From positions 310,001-374,000 of the forward strand of contig NZ_CP013634.1 of the NCBI RefSeq assembly GCF_001664485.1: a stretch of 64,000 nt of DNA, in the 5' to 3' direction. The translations under genes and the position numbers were made by a program. This document shows positions 43,021-53,332 of this stretch, in pieces; the stretch's first letter is position 1; each line of letters begins with the position of its first letter. The notes under the pieces were generated by a model, which did no database searches, was not told where the DNA came from, and saw only the letters and a program-made list of their open reading frames with translations. The stretch comes from Rhizobium sp. N324 (GTDB lineage Bacteria; Pseudomonadota; Alphaproteobacteria; Rhizobiales; Rhizobiaceae).

Positions 43021-44178
43021 ATGAAAGTGGGAATCATCGGGCTCGGATTCCGGCTCGGCTATCTCGGCTACGTTTTCAAAGCGATCGATAGCAGCTTCGA
43101 CATTGTCGGCTATGTGGATCCGGATCCCGCCGGGCTTCCCGGATTGACGGAAAAGGGCATTTCGGTCGGCAAGGCCTATGGCTCGCCGGAAGAGCTGCTC
43201 GCTTCCGAAAAGCTCGATCTGCTGATGATCGGCTCTCCCAATCACCTGCATCTCGATCACATCAGGCTGGGGCTGCAGGCCGGCCTCAAGGTCTTCTGCG
43301 AAAAGCCGATCGTCACATCAATCGCCGAAAGCATCGAGCTTGCCCATCTGATGGCGCAGTTCGGTCACGAGCGGCTGATGGTCGGCCTGGTGCTGCGCTA
43401 CTCCCCGCTTTACAAGGATCTGCGCGCCATCCAGACCGAGGGCAAACTCGGCCAGATCGTCTCGATCGAGGCTTCCGAGCATATCGAGCCCTATCACGGC
43501 GCCTTCTTCATGCGCGACTGGCGCCGCTACGAGCGTTATTCCGGCAGCTTCATGCTGGAGAAATGCTGCCACGACCTCGACCTTTATAATGGCGTCGTCG
43601 GCGCGCGGCCGGAGCGGGTCGCCAGTTTCGGCGGCCGCAAGAGCTTCATTCCGGCCAACGACCCGGCCCGCGAGGGCATCAACGATCTCGAGCTTTTCCA
43701 TCGCAAGCCGAGCGGCTGGATGGGCTCGGACAAGGTCTTCGACAGCGATGCCGATATCATCGATTATCAGGTGGCGATCGTCGAATATGAAAATGGCGTC
43801 GGGATGAATTTTCACACCAATCTGAATGTGCCCGATCAGTTCCGCCGTTTCGCCATCATGGGTTCGCGCGGCATGGCCGAAGGCGATTTCGTCCGCGGCT
43901 ATCTCGACGTGCACGAACAGCTGACGGGCAAGAAGGTGGTGGAAAACAAATATGCCGCCACCGAACTTTCCCAGCATTACGGCGCCGACGAACAGATGGC
44001 GAGCGACCTCTTGGAAAGCGTGCGCACCGGGCTCGAACTGCCCGTGTCCACGCTGAACGCGCTCGAGGCCGGCATTCTCGCCTTGGCGATGGACGAAGCG
44101 AGGATGAAGAAAACCGTCGTCGACCTGCGTCCGATCTGGGACCGCTTCGACGAGGCCCTTCACGCAAGAGCGGCTTGA
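43021..44178 (+). CDS. Gfo/Idh/MocA-family oxidoreductase
   Basis: A 385-residue dehydrogenase. The N-terminal Rossmann fold shows MKVGIIGLGFRLGYLG, LMIGSPNHLHLDHIRLGLQA and the conserved EKPI in VFCEKPIVTS; the C-terminal alpha/beta domain contains GGSFMLEKCCHDLDLYN-like sequence (SGSFMLEKCCHDLDLYNG) with the catalytic-site histidine-aspartate pair. The family oxidises or reduces sugars, inositols and related compounds with NAD(P). It leads an operon with a CUT1 sugar importer, so it probably acts on the imported compound. ATG 43021 is preferred to a TTG at 43012. Confidence 0.9.
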   Translation: MKVGIIGLGFRLGYLGYVFKAIDSSFDIVGYVDPDPAGLPGLTEKGISVGKAYGSPEELLASEKLDLLMIGSPNHLHLDHIRLGLQAGLKVFCEKPIVTSIAESIELAHLMAQFGHERLMVGLVLRYSPLYKDLRAIQTEGKLGQIVSIEASEHIEPYHGAFFMRDWRRYERYSGSFMLEKCCHDLDLYNGVVGARPERVASFGGRKSFIPANDPAREGINDLELFHRKPSGWMGSDKVFDSDADIIDYQVAIVEYENGVGMNFHTNLNVPDQFRRFAIMGSRGMAEGDFVRGYLDVHEQLTGKKVVENKYAATELSQHYGADEQMASDLLESVRTGLELPVSTLNALEAGILALAMDEARMKKTVVDLRPIWDRFDEALHARAA

Positions 44179-44191
44179 GGACGACGGCAAG

Positions 44192-45076
44192 ATGAGTGTC
44201 CAAAGAAGCGCCTTCATCTTCGCCTGGATCCTCCTCCTTCCGGCCGTTCTCTATGTTCTCGCCATCGTCGCCTATCCCCTCGTCGACACGTTCATCCTCT
44301 CCTTCACCGATGCGTCGCTGAAGAAGACCACCAACTGGGTCGGCTGGGTCAATTACGAGAAGATCTTCAACGCCACCTTTGCCGAGGTCATCTTCCGCAC
44401 CTTCGTCTGGACCTTCTTCTCGGTCGCGCTGAAAATGGTGATCGGCACCTTCGGCGCGACGATGCTGAATGCCGCCGTGCCCGGCCGCTCGCTGTTCCGG
44501 CTGCTGACCATGCCGCCCTGGATCGTGCCGATGGCGATCGGCATCTTCATGTGGGGCTGGATGTATAATGGCCAGTTCGGGATGATATCGGGCGTCCTGC
44601 AGCGCTTCGGTCTGGTCGACGGTCCGGTCGCCTTTCTCGCCTATGGCAGCACCGCCTTCTGGGCGACGATCGTCACCGATGTCTGGATCGGCGTGCCGCT
44701 GGTGACGATTTATTTCCTGGCGGCGATCCAGTCGATCCCGAAGGACCTCTACGAGGCCGCCTGGACCGACGGCGCCGGCCGCTGGTACCGCTTCCGCCGC
44801 ATCACCCTGCCGCTGATGGTGCCCGCCATCATCACCATGTCGATGCTGTCGCTGATCGCCACCTTCAATTCCTTCGATATCATCTGGATCCTGACCCAGG
44901 GCGGCCCGAGCGGCGAGACGACGACGATGATCATCGATACCTATCAGACCGCCATCGGCTCGAAGAAATACGGCGAAGGGGCGGCGCGCGCCGTGCTGAT
45001 CTGCATCTTCCTGTCGCTCTTCTGCTTTGCCTATTTCCGCGTCACCCGCCGCCTCAACCCGGAGAAGCGCGCATGA
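44192..45076 (+). CDS. Sugar ABC transporter permease (UgpA/MalF type)
   Basis: A 294-residue CUT1 permease with AWILLLPAVLYVLAIVAYPL as first membrane segment, PWIVPMAIGIFMWGWMYNGQ, the EAA loop SIPKDLYEAAWTDGAGRWYR and the family motif NSFDIIWILTQGGP. It follows the oxidoreductase by 13 bases and overlaps the next permease by 4 bp. Confidence 0.93.
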   Translation: MSVQRSAFIFAWILLLPAVLYVLAIVAYPLVDTFILSFTDASLKKTTNWVGWVNYEKIFNATFAEVIFRTFVWTFFSVALKMVIGTFGATMLNAAVPGRSLFRLLTMPPWIVPMAIGIFMWGWMYNGQFGMISGVLQRFGLVDGPVAFLAYGSTAFWATIVTDVWIGVPLVTIYFLAAIQSIPKDLYEAAWTDGAGRWYRFRRITLPLMVPAIITMSMLSLIATFNSFDIIWILTQGGPSGETTTMIIDTYQTAIGSKKYGEGAARAVLICIFLSLFCFAYFRVTRRLNPEKRA

Positions 45077-45930
45077 GCAGCCCCGCCATGATCGACCGTT
45101 ACCGCTGGTGGGAGATCATCTTGATCTATTGCGGCATCGCGCTGTTTCTGTTCTTCGTGCTGGCGCCCTTCTTCGAAGGCTTCATGGTGTCGCTGAAGCC
45201 GCTCAGCCAGCTCTTCTCCTCGCCCTACCGCTTCTGGCCGGAGAACGGTTCCTTCGAGGCCTACCGGACGATGTGGGTCAGCGTCCCGGGTTTCGGGCGC
45301 TATATCTTCAACTCCTTCTTCATTTCGATCATCGTCACGCTGATCGTGCTCTGCCTCGTCATTCCGGCGGCCTATGCCTTTGCGAAGTTCGAGTTCAAGG
45401 GCATGGGCATCCTGCTCGGCGCCTTCCTGACGGTGAACATGTTCTCCGGCGCTGTGCTCTTGATCCCGCTCTTCCGGCTGATGCGCAGCATGGGCGTGCT
45501 CAACACCTATCTCGCCATGATCGTGCCGGGTGTCGCCTTCCTGATTCCCTCGGCGATCTGGCTGCTGCGCACCTACATGATCCGTATCCCGCAGGAGCTC
45601 AACGAAGCCGCCTATATGGATGGCGCCAGCCATTTCTACACGCTGCGCCGCGTCATCCTGCCGATTGCGATGCCGGGCATCATCGTCGTCGCCATCACCA
45701 CCTTCATCGGCGCTTACGCCCAGCAATTCATCTTCGCGCTGACCTTCAACTCGAAGACCGAATACATGCCCCTTCCGGTGGGTCTCTTTGCTTATTTCGG
45801 CAAGCAGGAGGTCATCTGGAACGAACTGATGGCGGCTTCCTTCGTCGGCATCGCGCCGGCGATGGTCGTCATCTTCTTCCTTCAGCGCTACCTTGTCGGC
45901 GGGCTGACCGCCGGTGCGGTGAAACAATAA
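45073..45930 (+). CDS. Sugar ABC transporter permease (UgpE/MalG type)
   Basis: A 285-residue CUT1 permease with IILIYCGIALFLFFVLAPFF, the EAA loop IPQELNEAAYMDGASHFYTL and the C-terminal GLFAYFGKQEVIWNELMAAS. It starts in the previous stop (ATGA) and forms the channel with that gene product. Confidence 0.93.
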   Translation: MSSPAMIDRYRWWEIILIYCGIALFLFFVLAPFFEGFMVSLKPLSQLFSSPYRFWPENGSFEAYRTMWVSVPGFGRYIFNSFFISIIVTLIVLCLVIPAAYAFAKFEFKGMGILLGAFLTVNMFSGAVLLIPLFRLMRSMGVLNTYLAMIVPGVAFLIPSAIWLLRTYMIRIPQELNEAAYMDGASHFYTLRRVILPIAMPGIIVVAITTFIGAYAQQFIFALTFNSKTEYMPLPVGLFAYFGKQEVIWNELMAASFVGIAPAMVVIFFLQRYLVGGLTAGAVKQ

Positions 45931-45976
45931 GATCAAGAAACGAGTGAACAGCTAACACAAGAACGGGAGTCACGAC

Positions 45977-47209
45977 GTGAGCATAACAATCAAGACAGGC
46001 CTTATGGCGCTCGCTTTGCTTGGTTCGACGGCATTGACCGCGGTCACTGCCCATGCGGCCGACAAGGAAATCAGCTGGATCTATTGCGGCGACACGATCG
46101 ACCCGGTCCACACCAAATACATCAAGCAGTGGGAAGAAAAGAACGCGGGCTGGAAGATCGCGCCCGAAGTCGTCGGCTGGGCCCAGTGCCAGGACAAGGC
46201 AACGACGCTGGCCGCCGCCGGCACGCCGGTCGCCATGGCCTATGTCGGCTCGCGCACGCTGAAGGAATTCGCCCAGAACGATCTCATCGTTCCGGTGCCG
46301 ATGACCGATGACGAGAAGAAGACCTATTACCCCCACATCGTCGATACGGTGACCTTCGAGGGCAACCAATGGGGCGTTCCGATCGCCTTCTCCACCAAGG
46401 CGCTTTACTGGAACAAGGACCTGTTCAAGCAGGCCGGCCTTGACCCCGAGAAGCCGCCGAAGACCTGGGCCGAAGAAATCGAGATGGCAAAGACCATCAA
46501 GGAAAAAACCGGCATTCCGGGTTATGGTCTCTCCGCCAAGACCTTCGACAACACCATGCACCAGTTCATGCATTGGGTTTACACCAATAACGGCGCGGTG
46601 ACGGATGCCGACGGCAAGGTCACGCTCGACAGCCCGCAGATTCTCGCCGCGCTGAAGGCCTATAAGGATATCGTCCCCTACTCCGAAGAAGGCCCGACAG
46701 CCTATGAGCAGAACGAAGTCCGCGCCATCTTCCTCGACGGCAAGGTGGCGATGATCCAGGCCGGCTCGGGTGCCGCCGACCGCCTGAAGAAGACGCAGAT
46801 CAGCTGGGGCATCACGACGCTGCCGCTCGGCCCCGACGCCAAGGGTCCCGGCACGCTGCTGATCACCGACAGCCTGGCGATCTTCAAGGGCTCCGGCGTC
46901 GAGGACAAGGCGACCGAGTTCGCCAAGTTCATCACCTCGCCGGATGTCCAGTCCGAATACGAGCTGCAGGGCGGCGCCGGCCTCACGCCGCTGCGCCCCT
47001 CGGCAAAGGTCGACGAGTTCGTCGCCAAGGATCCCTATTGGAAGCCGCTCATCGAGGGCATCAGCTATGGTGGTCCCGAGCCGCTCTTCACCGACTATAA
47101 GGGCTTCCAGAACTCGATGATCGAGATGATCCAGTCGGTCGTCACCGGCAAGGCCGAGCCGGAAGCCGCGCTGAAAAAGGCTGCCGGCGAAATCGAAGCC
47201 TTCAAGTAA
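45977..47209 (+). CDS. Sugar ABC transporter binding protein (family 1)
   Basis: A 410-residue extracytoplasmic binding protein with a Sec-type signal peptide ([20 protein letters not shown], about residues 8-27). The mature part shows [40 protein letters not shown] and the C-terminal SDVQ-type region [20 protein letters not shown]. The ligand is unknown, though the Gfo/Idh enzyme suggests a sugar, sugar acid or cyclitol. A strong hairpin follows the stop. Confidence 0.92.
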   Translation: MSITIKTGLMALALLGSTALTAVTAHAADKEISWIYCGDTIDPVHTKYIKQWEEKNAGWKIAPEVVGWAQCQDKATTLAAAGTPVAMAYVGSRTLKEFAQNDLIVPVPMTDDEKKTYYPHIVDTVTFEGNQWGVPIAFSTKALYWNKDLFKQAGLDPEKPPKTWAEEIEMAKTIKEKTGIPGYGLSAKTFDNTMHQFMHWVYTNNGAVTDADGKVTLDSPQILAALKAYKDIVPYSEEGPTAYEQNEVRAIFLDGKVAMIQAGSGAADRLKKTQISWGITTLPLGPDAKGPGTLLITDSLAIFKGSGVEDKATEFAKFITSPDVQSEYELQGGAGLTPLRPSAKVDEFVAKDPYWKPLIEGISYGGPEPLFTDYKGFQNSMIEMIQSVVTGKAEPEAALKKAAGEIEAFK

Positions 47210-47227
47210 GCCCTCCTGAATCTCCCT

Positions 47228-47253
47228 GGGGTCGCGGCCTAAGCCGCGGCCCC
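47228..47253 (+). promoter_or_regulatory. Stem-loop between binding-protein and ATPase genes
   Basis: GGGGTCGCGGC pairs with GCCGCGGCCCC over 11 bp (one U-G pair) around the loop CTAA, 19 bases after the binding-protein stop and 46 bases before the ATPase start. It is followed by CTCCCC and not by a T-run. Same placement as the hairpins at 15000 and 29647. Confidence 0.7.
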
Positions 47254-47298
47254 TCCCCTATCGAATGTGCGACGAAGACCGCCGGCGGAGACAGATTT

Positions 47299-48432
<1,134 letters not shown>

Positions 48433-48557
48433 GTGGCTGGCTCCATGTCGGCGGTTCGTCCTGCCAGCAGCGGTACCGAGTCGTTGTGACCCTTCGCTTC
48501 CATTGCCATCGAAACGGGGGGCGCTCGGTGTAGCTTTGTCTCCGGAGGTTGCTAAAT

Positions 48558-50504
48558 TTAGTCCGTTTCGAAAGCCGCAGCCGTATGGATAGCCTCATCT
48601 TCAAAAAGATTGAGCCGACGAATGTGTGCTGCTGCGGTCGCTGGGTTCGCGGTGAATAGTACGACCGCCAGATCCTTCAATGCGCGAGTACAGCTCACGT
48701 AAAAGAGGCGACGTGTTCGATTCACAGTGGTTTCCTCTCCGGCCTCAATATGCTTGCGGTCATTGTCCGAGAGGTCTTTTAGACCTAGGTATTTCTCATA
48801 TGAGAATTGGAAGTGGGTGCTTTCTGCATCGTCGAGGACCACGAGAACGCGGTCGAACTCCGCCCCCTTGATCCCTTGCTGAGTCCAGAACGGGGATCGT
48901 TCTGAGATGTAGCTGTGATACGAGAGGAGTTGCCCAGCAGGGCAGCTGAGGAATGCGTCCATCGCAGCCAGCTCTTTTTCCGACTCGTCATCTTCGGGGT
49001 CGTCCTGATCGTCGGCATCTTCATTCCCCGCAGGTTGGGGAGGTGAGGCTGCAGGATCAAGATAGGACACCAGCCTAGGATCGAGCACGAGAAGTTCCGC
49101 CTCATGAACCAGCTTCAAGAGATCGCCGATCGTTGCATTTGAGCGGCCAGTGACTCCGGAAGATATCGCTGCGACCAACTCGCCAATTTGCTTGAGACGG
49201 TCGGATACATTAACACCAGCCAATTGCTCCTTATCCAACAGATAGGAGTATTCTCGGATAAGCCGCATGACTTCAAGCTGGCGATCGTTCGAGTGAGCAA
49301 TTGCAATCGGGATGAGAAACCTCACGCAGGAAGCGATGGGCCACGCAGACCCATCCAAGAACCCATCTTTGAATGCAGACGGAGCCTTGGAATTGAGTGC
49401 CGAGTAGAGTTCTCCGAACCCCAATCGTTTCGCCGCCATTTGATGGACAATGACGAGCAGCTTCACCCTAGCTTCGTCGTCGTCGCTATTCCAGTTGTCG
49501 TCGTTGGATCGCTCCGCCATCCAGCTACGCACTCTGAGAAGGTTCGCGTCTCTAGTATGGTCCGCAGGCAAAACGAAAAGGTGAGCGGAGCCTTCAGGAG
49601 TTGGGATCAAGCCATCAGGGCCAAGTCTCTCTCCCGCAATCTGAACCAAATCGTCGCCGTCACGGCGGATAGCGTTCGCCAAATTTAGGACCTTGGCAGA
49701 GCATCGAAAATTCTCAGGCTTCGGAATGTCAACCCAGTCAGCTTCTGCGTCGACGAGGCCCGTGCCCGTTACGTAGATGCGCTGCATCGGATCGCCGAAG
49801 AAGCCGAGACATAAGGAGGCGCCTGGCTCGCGTTCGACAGTTTTCAGGGCTTCGACGACCTCAGCGGTCGTGTCTTGGCTCTCGTCCACAAATATGAAAG
49901 GAAATTGACGTGCGAGAAGCGTTCGAAAGAGTGGGCGTTCGGCGATGAGATGCGGTACTAGCCTCAAAACATCGTCGTGCCCCAGAATGCCCTTTGCATA
50001 GTCGCTTCCAGTTCCGTAGCGGAAACTTTTCACTGTGTTGATGTGTGCCGATTGGCGGTGGAGACGCGCTAGGTCGCGGATGTCCTTGTCCTTGGTGCGC
50101 TGCTGCACCCGAGGGCCGTAGTTTGCCTGCTTTTGTTGAAGTGCGGCAATTTTGTCAGCGATACGTGCTACGACCCACACGCGGATGTCGTTCTGAAACG
50201 GTTTGGCGAGAAGCCACATGAAGCTGTGAATCGTAGAAACGTGGACAGTCGGGTCATTGCCCACGTCTCTCCAAATCTCTCCAGCAGCGACTTCCGTGTA
50301 GGTAATGCAGGCGACGCGCTGGCGGGCTCTCCTCAAGCGATCGCCATGCATACGGATGACTGACGAAAGCGCTTTGATCAACGATGTGGTTTTGCCCGAT
50401 CCGGCGCCAGCTTTCATTATGAAGCTGCGCGGGGGGACGCTCCCTAGACACGCCCGCAAGTCAATGTCAGCCTGTGTGTCTGGCTTGTTCGCCCTGCTAC
50501 TCAT
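48558..50504 (-). CDS. UvrD-like superfamily 1 helicase, partner of OLD nuclease
   Basis: A 648-residue helicase. Motif I GAGSGKT is at residues 33-39, motif II FVDESQD at 205-211, motif III FFGDPMQRIY at 235-244, motif IV-like NFRCSAKVLNLAN at 265-277, motif V GIKGAEFDRVLVVLDD at 544-559 and motif VI RTRRLFYVSCTRA at 596-608. An acidic low-complexity stretch (about 490-512, rich in D and E) interrupts the region before motif V. The ATG overlaps the end of the upstream nuclease gene by 4 bp (ATGA), so the two are coupled. This arrangement is known from class 2 OLD systems and Gabija (GajA/GajB) anti-phage defence; the protein is longer than typical GajB (about 500 residues). Confidence 0.85.
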   Translation of the reverse strand: MSSRANKPDTQADIDLRACLGSVPPRSFIMKAGAGSGKTTSLIKALSSVIRMHGDRLRRARQRVACITYTEVAAGEIWRDVGNDPTVHVSTIHSFMWLLAKPFQNDIRVWVVARIADKIAALQQKQANYGPRVQQRTKDKDIRDLARLHRQSAHINTVKSFRYGTGSDYAKGILGHDDVLRLVPHLIAERPLFRTLLARQFPFIFVDESQDTTAEVVEALKTVEREPGASLCLGFFGDPMQRIYVTGTGLVDAEADWVDIPKPENFRCSAKVLNLANAIRRDGDDLVQIAGERLGPDGLIPTPEGSAHLFVLPADHTRDANLLRVRSWMAERSNDDNWNSDDDEARVKLLVIVHQMAAKRLGFGELYSALNSKAPSAFKDGFLDGSAWPIASCVRFLIPIAIAHSNDRQLEVMRLIREYSYLLDKEQLAGVNVSDRLKQIGELVAAISSGVTGRSNATIGDLLKLVHEAELLVLDPRLVSYLDPAASPPQPAGNEDADDQDDPEDDESEKELAAMDAFLSCPAGQLLSYHSYISERSPFWTQQGIKGAEFDRVLVVLDDAESTHFQFSYEKYLGLKDLSDNDRKHIEAGEETTVNRTRRLFYVSCTRALKDLAVVLFTANPATAAAHIRRLNLFEDEAIHTAAAFETD

Positions 50505-52819
50505 GCCTCATCACCTTCAGCGATCTCTCCAGCATTGAGTATTTCCTCCGGCACGACAGGCTCCAACTCGATCCGAACTTCGTCTTTCAGCCAAACGAGC
50601 CCGTCACGAATGTATGTCGGGACGCGCCAATCGTTCTCGGCCTCGGTGAGAACTGCGAGAGCAAATTTCGTCTTATCAAAGCTCTTCTTCGAAACCTTGT
50701 CGTGGAGCCCCTTGGCAAGCGCCTTAGGATTGGCTGCTCCGCCCTTTACGATCAGGCCGAGAGGTCTTCTTGCAACGTCTTGAGACCACTCGGGATTCTC
50801 TAAACCAAAGTCTTCCTCGAGCGTCCGACCGCAGAGAGTCTCGGTAGACCCACTCCAAGTGACCGCACGTTCAGTCTGGTAAGCTACACGGACCTTCGCG
50901 CCGTCGTGGAGCTCGCGCGTTCTGTCTTCTGCTGAGGCGCTGCGCAGGTCCGCCAGAGTAAGCTTTCCTGGAAGCCATTTGATAAGGGTCTGATTGGAAG
51001 TGGCAGCGCCCGTTTCGCTCGGTAGACATGCCTTGCCGTACTTCGTGTTTGCGGCAGGAGCGGCGGCTTCTGGCACCTCGTTCGCATCTTCCTGTGCTTC
51101 TGCGAGGGGAGCTTCTTCCTCCACAGCTTCTGCGTCGGTGGGAATCTCGAACTCCTCGAACTCCTCGTCAGTAGCGTTATCCACTTCTGGCTGGGCAATC
51201 AGAGCGACACTGTCGATATCAGTGATGATAAGTGTCGTTAGCCCGAGGAACTCGATCAAGGATTTGAAGCGGTGCCCGAAGGCTCCGCCAACCTCCAGAA
51301 TGCAAAGGCATGCTGATCGGAGAGTTTTAGCGACCTTTCGTATCATCACAGGCAAAAGCAATCTTTCGACGTTGCCTTCAACCAGAATGGCAGCGTCTGA
51401 GAAAAAAAGATCGCAATGCGTCAACTTCAGGTAACGTTCTAGGAAGTCACGGTCGTCCGGCTGTGACTGGTAGAACGCGGACAGGTTCAGGACTTCCGTT
51501 AGCTGCTCCGCGCCCACTTTCCTCCGACGGAAATAACGGATCGGCTTGAATCCCCTTTCGTAAAGAATGTGGGGGGAGTGCGTGGTCATGACCATTTGGC
51601 TGCCGAAAATGCTTCCATCTTCACCATCGACCTTCAGTAGCTCGAGCACATTACGAATGAAAACTTGTTGGAGTTGGGCGTGTAGGTGGGCTTCAGGCTC
51701 CTCCACAAAAATCAGATGCAATGGTGGTCGGTTGTCCATCGACGCCCATCTAGCTTGGGCGTCGAGTATCTCAACAACCATATAAATCAGGTTTTTGAAA
51801 CCGAGACCGTTATAACTGTCGGGAAGAGTGGCGGCGCCTTCGTCATCACCAATCTGATAATGGACGCGCGCATCCTGACTCATGACATGAGCAGGGTCCA
51901 ACGCCGACATAATCTTCAGCTGCGGATTGTTGATACCCGGATAGCCAAGCCTGGATAACCGTTCCAACATCGGCTTGAACACACCGTCCAAGTGGATGTT
52001 GAGCGCCTGCTCGGAATCAAAAAGAGCCTTTAAGGCAGTGTGATCGTCCTGTCGCTGGCTAAGGTTGCGCTTATAAAACCGACTTAGACGTTTCGAGAGG
52101 TCTTCCGATCTACCGCCTGCTTCCGGGTTAGGGTCCGCGAGGTGCCTCTGGGCACCGAGATTGTCGATTTGGATAAGCGACCGCAAAATTGTTCCGCCAC
52201 CAGGCTCCCCGCCTAGTTCATCCGGGGAGTATTCGCCGATCTCCCGGAAGTCCTTGTCAAATCGCGTTCGGTCTAGAATGAAGTAGTTCAGCTCATACTC
52301 ATTCTTGAGCTCCCGCTGGAGGTATTCCGTCATTGAGCGAGGCCACGGGGCATATAGTGAGTCGGGCGGTAGCCCGCCCGCCTGCTCGGCTCCCTTAGCT
52401 CTGGCTTCTTGGTACCTGCGGATCAGGTCTGTAGAACTGCGTGCCCTTAGCGAAACCCTGATGCCGACTGAGGTGCCTTCCCATGCGGTGCTAGGGAGCA
52501 GAGGGATCACCAAGTAGAGGTCGGATGCGGCGACCTCGAGCCAGAGATCGAGGTCTATACTCGGTAGAGCGAACCCATCGGGAATCGGTGCGGCAAGGTC
52601 GATCCTGCCTGCGTCTTCGAATTCCTGCCAGCACGACGAACTGAAGTCATATAGACTAAAACGGTCCTTACCGCCTGTCACAAACGAATAGATCGCTTGG
52701 GTTGCGGAAGTCTTGCCGCTATTATTTGACCCTACGAATATTGAGATATCGTCAGCGAGCTCAATGTGAGCGTCTTTGAGACGACGAAAATTTTTCAGGC
52801 GGTAAGAATGAAGATGCAC
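50501..52819 (-). CDS. OLD-family ATP-dependent endonuclease (AAA + TOPRIM)
   Basis: A 772-residue protein. The N-terminal SMC/ABC-like ATPase has Walker A GSNNSGKT (30-37), a signature-like NGLGFKNLIY (337-346), Walker B FVEEPEAHLH (371-380) and the H-loop TTHSPH (412-417). The C-terminal TOPRIM domain has AAILVEGNVERLLLP (E481) and IITDIDS with D534 and D536, the metal-binding nuclease residues. Inside TOPRIM, residues about 546-592 form a very acidic Ala/Glu-rich insert. Typical GajA is about 580 residues, so this is a large variant. It precedes and overlaps the helicase gene; base composition of the pair is less GC-rich than the flanking operons, a sign of transfer. Confidence 0.87.
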   Translation of the reverse strand: MHLHSYRLKNFRRLKDAHIELADDISIFVGSNNSGKTSATQAIYSFVTGGKDRFSLYDFSSSCWQEFEDAGRIDLAAPIPDGFALPSIDLDLWLEVAASDLYLVIPLLPSTAWEGTSVGIRVSLRARSSTDLIRRYQEARAKGAEQAGGLPPDSLYAPWPRSMTEYLQRELKNEYELNYFILDRTRFDKDFREIGEYSPDELGGEPGGGTILRSLIQIDNLGAQRHLADPNPEAGGRSEDLSKRLSRFYKRNLSQRQDDHTALKALFDSEQALNIHLDGVFKPMLERLSRLGYPGINNPQLKIMSALDPAHVMSQDARVHYQIGDDEGAATLPDSYNGLGFKNLIYMVVEILDAQARWASMDNRPPLHLIFVEEPEAHLHAQLQQVFIRNVLELLKVDGEDGSIFGSQMVMTTHSPHILYERGFKPIRYFRRRKVGAEQLTEVLNLSAFYQSQPDDRDFLERYLKLTHCDLFFSDAAILVEGNVERLLLPVMIRKVAKTLRSACLCILEVGGAFGHRFKSLIEFLGLTTLIITDIDSVALIAQPEVDNATDEEFEEFEIPTDAEAVEEEAPLAEAQEDANEVPEAAAPAANTKYGKACLPSETGAATSNQTLIKWLPGKLTLADLRSASAEDRTRELHDGAKVRVAYQTERAVTWSGSTETLCGRTLEEDFGLENPEWSQDVARRPLGLIVKGGAANPKALAKGLHDKVSKKSFDKTKFALAVLTEAENDWRVPTYIRDGLVWLKDEVRIELEPVVPEEILNAGEIAEGDEA

Positions 52820-53332
52820 TATAGCCCCCCGTCTGCATCGGTTTTAGAAAATTGCATCAACCTTTGGCCGAAGTCGATACGCTTGCGACCTCGATTCCAC
52901 AGTACAAGGCCGCGATTGCCACGTTGTAGGGCTTTGTCGCCGGGGCCCCTTAAAGATGTCTTCCATCCGGTGGAGTGTACCTCGTTTCAACTGACGGTTG
53001 GCTTGGGTTCCAAATGACCCTGTCAGCGGCGCACAAAATTGGCGCCGCTCATCCCGCCGGAGGCGGTCAATATTCAAACGCAGAAACACAGCAGATCTGC
53101 GGAAGCGGTGAGGCTGCCTGAGGAATGGGCAGCTATCTGTCCAGTCCGCGCCAAGAGCGGCCAGTCAGCTTTCGGCTCCAAAGTGGACACTTGCCCGTGG
53201 AACCTATGTCCGCCATTGGCGTGAATCATCCGTCATGCCCATCCTGCGACGTCGGCGCATGTGTTCTTGCTGATGCCGAGATCTCCGGTCTTCGGCGTTC
53301 AGAGCTATATCGCCCTCAGCCGCAACCGACCC
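52820..53332. other. Gap beside defence pair, possible IS debris
   Basis: About 510 bases without a recognisable gene. The promoter of the OLD/helicase pair should lie near 52820-52900. The part around 53010-53080 (GTCAGCGGCGCACAAAATTG followed by CCGCCGGAGGCGG) looks like insertion-sequence end sequence of the IS21 sort, but no transposase or matching inverted end was found. No direct repeats flanking the pair were seen by eye. Confidence 0.35.

Noticed and set aside
48558..52819. Naming the nuclease/helicase pair Gabija outright
   Set aside because: Gene order and motifs fit, but both proteins are longer than typical GajA/GajB and carry inserts; only a profile search could settle the class.
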